Shown here piece by piece: positions 58,530 to 64,000 of a stretch of DNA of 64,000 bases (the stretch's first letter is position 1; the number at the start of each line of letters is the position of its first letter). The DNA comes from Oscillospiraceae bacterium (GTDB lineage: Bacteria; Bacillota; Clostridia; Oscillospirales; Ruminococcaceae). A program made the translations under genes and the position numbers. The notes below the pieces were generated by a model. It was not told the DNA's origin. It worked only from the letters and a program-made list of their open reading frames with translations, and made no database searches. The stretch covers positions 1 through 64,000 of the forward strand of contig JAQXIW010000043.1 in the NCBI GenBank assembly GCA_029007985.1. The letters run 5' to 3'.

Positions 58530-59219
58530 CTAAATATTGTATTTATTTATTATTCTTTTGAGTTTTGAAATGATAGGCTTTGACAAAACAAACAGAAAAA
58601 ATGCCGTTGCGGCGCCTCCGGTTAAATTTACCGGCAGACCGGCTAACAATGTGGCGTACAGAGATGTTTTTCCGCCCATGGAAAAAGCAAATATACCGCT
58701 TAAATCAAGGATAGGCCCGGTGATAAGTACATAGCACAAAAAGCCGAAAACCGACAGGATTAACGGCTTGCAGAGCCTTTCTCTCTTGTGAAACAAAAGC
58801 CCCGACAGTGCGCCCATTATACCGAAACCGAGCATCTGAAAAACCGTCCACGGACCTTGACCGAACATAAAGTTTGAAATCAGCATTATCAGCGCACCGC
58901 ACAAAAACCCCGACCGAGGGCCGAATGATAGACCTGCCAGAATTGTAACGGCGCCCACAGGCTTAAAAAAAGGTATTACGGCAAATACTGCTCTGCCGGC
59001 TATTCCCAAAGCGCACATAACCGCTGTCAAAGCTAATTTCAGACTGTTTTGCTTTGATTTTTCAAAGGACAGGAAAACCGACAAAAGCGCAAACAGAGCA
59101 AATACAAACGCGGCTAAATAATATCGTCTTGCACCGAATATTTTTGTATAGAACAGGGCAAGCGGTACGCATGCGGTAATCAAAAGCCGCATTATTGTGT
59201 TTTTCAGTTTGTTTTGCAT
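58530..59219 (-). CDS. ECF transporter S component
   Basis: Polytopic; GRAVFAVIPFFKPVGAVTILAGLSFGPRSGFLCGALIMLISNFMFGQGPWTVFQMLGFGIMGALSG. Confidence 0.85.
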   Translation of the reverse strand: MQNKLKNTIMRLLITACVPLALFYTKIFGARRYYLAAFVFALFALLSVFLSFEKSKQNSLKLALTAVMCALGIAGRAVFAVIPFFKPVGAVTILAGLSFGPRSGFLCGALIMLISNFMFGQGPWTVFQMLGFGIMGALSGLLFHKRERLCKPLILSVFGFLCYVLITGPILDLSGIFAFSMGGKTSLYATLLAGLPVNLTGGAATAFFLFVLSKPIISKLKRIINKYNI

Positions 59220-60787
59220 ATATTTATTATTTCCTTTGCGGTTACCGCACCGTCAATTATATTTCTTGATATTCTCGCCGCCGAAGTTGTGTAAAAGTTG
59301 TTTTGACTGAAAAAGGTCTGCGGTGAGTCAATGCCGCTTACGGTTTTATCAAAAAACATGCCCACATAATCCGAATATTCGGCACAAAATTCCAAATCGT
59401 GACTTACAAGGACTATTGTTTTACCTGCGGCACACAGATTTTTTAATATCCGGGCGAAGTTTTTTTTGAAAATCGGGTCGATGCCCTTTGTCACCTCGTC
59501 CAGCAAAAGTATATCGGCGCCCTCGACTAAAAGTATTTTTGCCAAAGCAACGCATTGCTGCTGACCGGCGGAAATATCGTAAGGGTGTTTATCGTATAAA
59601 TTTTCTATTTGACAGAGTTTGGCGATGCGTCTTATATCCCGCTGACTGTCGCTCATCTGCTTTAATTCGTCCTCTACCGTGTCCTTTGAAAATAAGAGCA
59701 CAGCCTCCTGAGGCAAATAGACAGCCCTGTGATTGCCTAAATCTATTTTGCCTTCATACCGTTTGTGTATGCCGGATATCACCTTCAAAAGAGTGGATTT
59801 GCCTTGGCCGTTGCCGCCCACAATTGAAAATATACAGCCTCTCGGTATGGAAAAGGTACAGTTTTTTAATATGTCCTCTGCGTTTTTAGAATATCTGAAA
59901 CTTATATTTTTTATTTTCGCCGCGTATTCGGACGGATTTTTTATTTCCGTTTTATATTGAATCCGGAATTTTAGCGACTTTTCCAGCCACGATCTGCCGT
60001 CTTTTACGGTAATGGGCACATCGCCCGCGCCGACGCAGGACAGAAATATTTTTGACGGGACAGGCAAAAATTCCGCCGTTTCGCCGTAAGCCGAACGGGC
60101 AAAATCCTTTGACGGGCAGTCGCATACTATTTTACCGCTGTCCATAAAAATCACTCTGTCCGCATATTTATAGACATTGTCTATTCTGTGCTCGGATAAA
60201 ATCACTGTGGTGCCCAGCTCGGAATTTATCCTGTAAATCGCATTCATAAATTCTTCGGCAGCTATCGGGTCGAGCTGTGATGTCGGCTCGTCAAGCAAGA
60301 GCAAATCCGGGCTCATAGCCATTACTGCGGCTAAATTGACCAGCTGTTTCTGACCGCCGGATAAAGTGCTTATATCCCTGTCAAACCATTTGTCTATTCC
60401 GAAAAAATACGATATATCCGCCACCTGTCTGTGCATAAGACCCGGCTCTGTACCCAGGTTTTCCGGGCCGAAAGCTATTTCATGCCACACCTTGTCGGTG
60501 ACAGTCTGCCGATTAGGGTTTTGCATAACATACCCGATTTTACGGGCTTGCATTTCCTCCGACAGCGCGGAAACATCGACGCCGTCATAATATATCACAC
60601 CGGTTTTTACCCCGTGCGGAGACATTGCCGGCTTTAAGTGGGAAAGCAGGGTGGTTTTACCGCTGCCGCTTTTGCCGCACAACAAAATAAACTCGCCTTT
60701 TTTGACGGTAAAAGACACGCCGTCCAAGGCTCTGTCTTTACAGCCGGGATATGAAAAAGTCAAATTTTTGACATCAAGTAATTCCAT
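59204..60787 (-). CDS. ECF-type ABC transporter ATPase, two fused nucleotide-binding domains
   Basis: GKSGSGKTTLL / STLSGGQKQLVNLAAVMAMSPDLLLLDEPTSQLDP and GGNGQGKSTLLKVISG / ISAGQQQCVALAKILLVEGADILLLDEVTKGIDP. Confidence 0.94.
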   Translation of the reverse strand: MELLDVKNLTFSYPGCKDRALDGVSFTVKKGEFILLCGKSGSGKTTLLSHLKPAMSPHGVKTGVIYYDGVDVSALSEEMQARKIGYVMQNPNRQTVTDKVWHEIAFGPENLGTEPGLMHRQVADISYFFGIDKWFDRDISTLSGGQKQLVNLAAVMAMSPDLLLLDEPTSQLDPIAAEEFMNAIYRINSELGTTVILSEHRIDNVYKYADRVIFMDSGKIVCDCPSKDFARSAYGETAEFLPVPSKIFLSCVGAGDVPITVKDGRSWLEKSLKFRIQYKTEIKNPSEYAAKIKNISFRYSKNAEDILKNCTFSIPRGCIFSIVGGNGQGKSTLLKVISGIHKRYEGKIDLGNHRAVYLPQEAVLLFSKDTVEDELKQMSDSQRDIRRIAKLCQIENLYDKHPYDISAGQQQCVALAKILLVEGADILLLDEVTKGIDPIFKKNFARILKNLCAAGKTIVLVSHDLEFCAEYSDYVGMFFDKTVSGIDSPQTFFSQNNFYTTSAARISRNIIDGAVTAKEIINICKTN

Positions 60788-61620
60788 CGAATTTCCTCTG
60801 ATATATGATAAATAAAAGGTATCAACAACAGTGCGGTATATGATATTAAGCCGGCTGTTTCCCTTGCGCCGAACGGTATAAGCTTTACAGACGGCAGAAT
60901 TTCAACCCGAGTGCCGCTGGAAAAGCCGAACAAAATAACAGCCAAAGAGCTTGTCACGCTAAATAATACAAGGCAAAAATCGTATACGGAAAACCGATAT
61001 GTCCTGTATCTCGTCGGCTTTACAGAGCCGTACCCGCGGTTTTTCATTGAAAAAGAAAGCAAAACGGCGTGCTCAAACGAAAATGACACTGCAGTATTAA
61101 ATGAGTTGAGTATGGAATAGAGTTTTTTTCTGCCTTTGAACAGCGGCGTTTGAATGTCGCTGATTTCCGCCAGCTTTTTTTCAAAGAAAGGGATAAGCCC
61201 GATAACCGTGGACAATACGGTACACAGCGTCGGCAACTTTGAAAAAGTCATGTACATAAATTTGTCCGTGCCTATTATATTGCCGAAACAGGAAAACCAA
61301 TTTACGCTGCAAAAGAAAATACCGCCGAGCACAGCGCCGTACAAAAGAGCCTGTGCAGTATACGGGTGAACGAAAATCCTGAACAAAACGGTCTCGCCGT
61401 CGGAAGTAAAAAACGGATTGACAAATGTGATTAGAGCAAACATTGCGGTTTTGTATTTCAGGCTTTTCAAAAAACTGTCTTTGCAGATACACAGACAGGC
61501 AAGAGAGGATGATATAACATTCACCGCAATAAAAGCAGGGTGCATAAATATCATGGTAAAAAAAATCGCCGCTGTGAAATAAAGAGTTACACAATAGGGG
61601 TTGAGCTTGTCAAAATCCAT
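60760..61620 (-). CDS. ECF transporter T component (EcfT/CbiQ-like)
   Basis: Polytopic; SFSMKNRGYG (ARG-like coupling motif) and synteny with ATPase and S component. Confidence 0.85.
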   Translation of the reverse strand: MDFDKLNPYCVTLYFTAAIFFTMIFMHPAFIAVNVISSSLACLCICKDSFLKSLKYKTAMFALITFVNPFFTSDGETVLFRIFVHPYTAQALLYGAVLGGIFFCSVNWFSCFGNIIGTDKFMYMTFSKLPTLCTVLSTVIGLIPFFEKKLAEISDIQTPLFKGRKKLYSILNSFNTAVSFSFEHAVLLSFSMKNRGYGSVKPTRYRTYRFSVYDFCLVLFSVTSSLAVILFGFSSGTRVEILPSVKLIPFGARETAGLISYTALLLIPFIYHISEEIRWNYLMSKI

Positions 61621-61948
61621 TTTTATCTCCTTTATAATATTAATTATAACACGAATGTTTTTTTATAACAAGCGCGGCGTATATGGTGTATATATGTATA
61701 AAAAACCGAATTTTTGTATTATTCTGCATACGATAATTAAATTATATATATGCATTATATACACAAAATAATACCGCATCAGTGTATGCCGCCGGAATTA
61801 AATTCACAAAAATGTCAAGGTAAAACAAGATAAACGAGCGACAGAGCAATAATCCGTTTGATTAGGTATCATTTTACACAAATTACCGCGGACAAATAAA
61901 TGAAAATATATGAAAAGATACGAAAGTGGAGCAATCTATAAATATACA

Positions 61949-61977
61949 TTGACAACGAATAAAAATGAGAGTATAGT
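61949..61977 (+). promoter_or_regulatory. sigma-A promoter of the amino-acid ABC operon
   Basis: TTGACA (61949-61954), 17 nt, TATAGT (61972-61977). Confidence 0.75.
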
Positions 61978-62019
61978 ATACACATAAATTAAAAGAGAAA
62001 TTTCGAAAGGAAATAAATA

Positions 62020-62856
62020 ATGAAAAAATTATTCGCATTTATTTTAACAGCCGCCATGGCAATTTCGATGACTGCATGCGGCAGCTCGGAAAAGGTAGAC
62101 ACATCTTTGGAAGATGTCAAATCAAAAGGTAAAATCACCGTTGCAATAAGCCCGGACTTTGCACCGAGCGAATTCAAAGACCCTAACACGGGCGAGGTAC
62201 TCGGCTCGGATGTTTTTGTGGCAAAATATGTTGCCGATAAACTCGGCGTTGAGCTTGTAATCGAAGAAATGGATTTCAAATCCTGCATCGCCGCCGTTCA
62301 GTCCGGCTCGGTTGATTTCTCTGTCAACTCGTTCTCAGCCACGGCAGATAGAAAGGAAAATTTCTACTGCTCATCACCTTACGGCATGACGGATTCCTCA
62401 TCGACTTCATATCAGGGTATGCTTGTCCCGGCTGACAAAGTGGGCGAATACAAAACGGCAGACGACTTCGTGGGCAAGAAAATTGCCGTACAGAATACAT
62501 CCCTTCAGTATGACCTGGTTTCAAGTCAGCTGACGGAGGGCTATGAGGTTGAATTTATCACAAATGTAAATATGGGCGCAACAATGCTTGCGGAAGGCAA
62601 GGTAGACGCGCTCGCAACAACATCCGAGACAGGTGCAATTCTCTGTAAAAACTTTGAATCCTTGGCAATGGCTGAGTTCAAATTCGATTACACCTCAACA
62701 GGCACTGTTGCGATCGTAAACAAGGAAAATGTCGCACTCGGCGACGCAATTTCCGCGGCTATCGAAGAAATGACCGCTGACCCTAACGTTAACTGGACGG
62801 AAATCCGCCAGCAGTACACAGACTTGGCAAACCGGCTCGGCGTAACAAATGACTAA
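62020..62856 (+). CDS. amino-acid ABC transporter substrate-binding lipoprotein
   Basis: Lipobox ISMTACGSSEK; GKITVAISPDFAPSEFKDPNTGEVLGSDVFVAKYVADKLGVELVIEEMDF. Confidence 0.93.
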   Translation: MKKLFAFILTAAMAISMTACGSSEKVDTSLEDVKSKGKITVAISPDFAPSEFKDPNTGEVLGSDVFVAKYVADKLGVELVIEEMDFKSCIAAVQSGSVDFSVNSFSATADRKENFYCSSPYGMTDSSSTSYQGMLVPADKVGEYKTADDFVGKKIAVQNTSLQYDLVSSQLTEGYEVEFITNVNMGATMLAEGKVDALATTSETGAILCKNFESLAMAEFKFDYTSTGTVAIVNKENVALGDAISAAIEEMTADPNVNWTEIRQQYTDLANRLGVTND

Positions 62857-62868
62857 AACTTGTCAGAA

Positions 62869-62900
62869 CAATATCCGATGAGACTTCTCACCGGATATTG
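62869..62900 (+). other. intergenic stem-loop between SBP and permease
   Basis: caatatccg...cggatattg perfect inverted repeat. Confidence 0.6.
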
Positions 62901-62919
62901 ATTTTAGGAGATATCAAAA

Positions 62920-63612
62920 GTGAGTATTGGAAAAATTCTTAAAAATGTAGTAAAATTACTTATAAAGTACCGCTCGGCGTTTCGGCAAGGTATTTTTATG
63001 ACAATGAAGCTGTCTGTTGTGACGGTTTTCTTCGGAATGATTTTTGGCTCATTAATAGCCCTGCTGAAAATGAGCGAATTTCGCATCGGCAAAGTTAAGC
63101 CTCTGGAAGCCATAATGAATGCGTATGTTGCGTTTATGCGCGGCACACCGCTGCTTTTACAGCTTTATTTCTTCTATTTCTTCCTGCCGAAAATCATACC
63201 TATTTCGCTGGACAAATATCAATGCGTTCTCATCGGTCTTGTGCTCAACAGTGCGGCATACGTAGCGGAAATTATCCGCGCGGGCATTGCGGCGGTTGAC
63301 CCGGGTCAAATGGAGGCCGCTCGCTCTCTCGGCCTGAACTACAAACAGGCAATGTGGAAAATTATCGCTCCTCAGGCGGTAAAGAATATTCTGCCGGCTT
63401 TGGGCAATGAGCTGGTCTCAATGGTCAAGGAAACTTCTCTGGCGTCCACATTCTACATCGGAGAAATCACTTCTCAGGCAAATATTGTCGGCGGTATCAC
63501 ATACATGCAGATAGAGACGCTCATGATAAGCGGTATTTTCTATTTCGTCATCACCGCAACGCTGACTAAACTGATAGGAATTTACGAAAAGAGGTTAAAA
63601 GTAAGTGATTAA
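62920..63612 (+). CDS. amino-acid ABC transporter permease
   Basis: FMRGTPLLLQLYFFYF; YVAEIIRAGIAAVDPGQMEAARSLGLNYKQAMWKIIAPQAVKNILPALGNE. Confidence 0.95.
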   Translation: MSIGKILKNVVKLLIKYRSAFRQGIFMTMKLSVVTVFFGMIFGSLIALLKMSEFRIGKVKPLEAIMNAYVAFMRGTPLLLQLYFFYFFLPKIIPISLDKYQCVLIGLVLNSAAYVAEIIRAGIAAVDPGQMEAARSLGLNYKQAMWKIIAPQAVKNILPALGNELVSMVKETSLASTFYIGEITSQANIVGGITYMQIETLMISGIFYFVITATLTKLIGIYEKRLKVSD

Positions 63613-64000
63613 AGTAAATAATTTGCACAAATCTTTCGGCGAGCTCGAAGTTCTCAAAGGCATTGACGCACATATCGAAAAAGGCGAGGTCGTATCAATC
63701 ATCGGCCCGTCCGGCGGCGGCAAAAGTACATTTTTGAGATGTTTGAATATGCTCGAAACACCTACTTCGGGTACAATCATTTTTGAGGGTACGGACATAA
63801 CAAACGAGAAGACGGATATAAATGTCCACCGTCAGAAAATGGGTATGGTATTCCAACACTTCAATGTCTTTCCGCATCTTACGGTGCTTGAGAACATTAC
63901 TCTCGCCCCGGTTACTTTGAAGAAAAAGACGCCTGAAGAAGCAAAAAAGCAGGCGATGGCTCTGCTTGAAAGAGTCGGGCTGGCAGACAAAGCAGGCGAA
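63605..64000 (+). CDS. amino-acid ABC transporter ATP-binding protein (3' end beyond window)
   Basis: GTG start overlapping permease stop; VIKVNNLHKSFGELEVLKGID...IGPSGGGKSTFLRCLNMLE; open at window edge. Confidence 0.94.
   Translation, partial: MIKVNNLHKSFGELEVLKGIDAHIEKGEVVSIIGPSGGGKSTFLRCLNMLETPTSGTIIFEGTDITNEKTDINVHRQKMGMVFQHFNVFPHLTVLENITLAPVTLKKKTPEEAKKQAMALLERVGLADKAGE

Noticed and set aside
61735-61765. AT-rich near-palindrome (ttatatatatgcattatata)
   Set aside because: Low complexity in an AT-rich intergenic region; not enough to call an operator.
61621-62019. Possible riboswitch upstream of the ECF operon or the ABC operon
   Set aside because: The interval is AT-rich with a recognisable promoter near 61949, but no conserved B12, TPP or lysine riboswitch core was identified.

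Overview
The window looks like a Firmicutes/Clostridia-type (Oscillospiraceae/Ruminococcaceae-like) chromosome. Family calls are made by eye from motifs; no database search was run. Contents in order: dusB fragment; polA; rimI; tsaD; acyl carrier protein; ProS (short type); a stand-alone RarA/MgsA C-terminal-like protein; an SDR. Then a corrinoid methyl-transfer locus at 7.97-13.08 kb (UroD-type methyltransferase fused to a B12-binding domain, DUF2284, RACo-like activator, homocysteine S-methyltransferase), a NusG-II protein, RidA, and a complete rnfCDGEAB operon whose RnfG has two extra tandem FMN-binding-like repeats. An accessory region at ~20.8-29.3 kb holds a truncated serine recombinase, an XRE-phosphotransferase ORF, DUF2087, and a two-component system beside a VTC-domain/DUF4956/DUF4353 cassette. 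Next come AraC plus a membrane protein, FprA flavoprotein, gap, pgk-tpiA-gpmI, GH13 and glgP. The rest is zapA, U32 peptidase, DUF4321, maf, mreBCD-mrdA, an orphan MinD-like ATPase, mgsA, hisS, aspS, M14 peptidase, esterase, an ECF transporter and an amino-acid ABC transporter. The most notable observations are: (i) clustered inactivating lesions confined to ~21.2-28.95 kb (four in-frame stops, two homopolymer frameshifts, one truncation), hitting the VTC/DUF4956/DUF4353 cassette but sparing its kinase, regulator and VTC genes; (ii) the corrinoid methyl-transfer locus of unknown substrate; (iii) RnfG with three FMN-binding-like domains; (iv) the stand-alone RarA C-terminal-like protein; (v) a MinD-like ATPase with no MinC/MinE/RodA and no obvious membrane-targeting tail.
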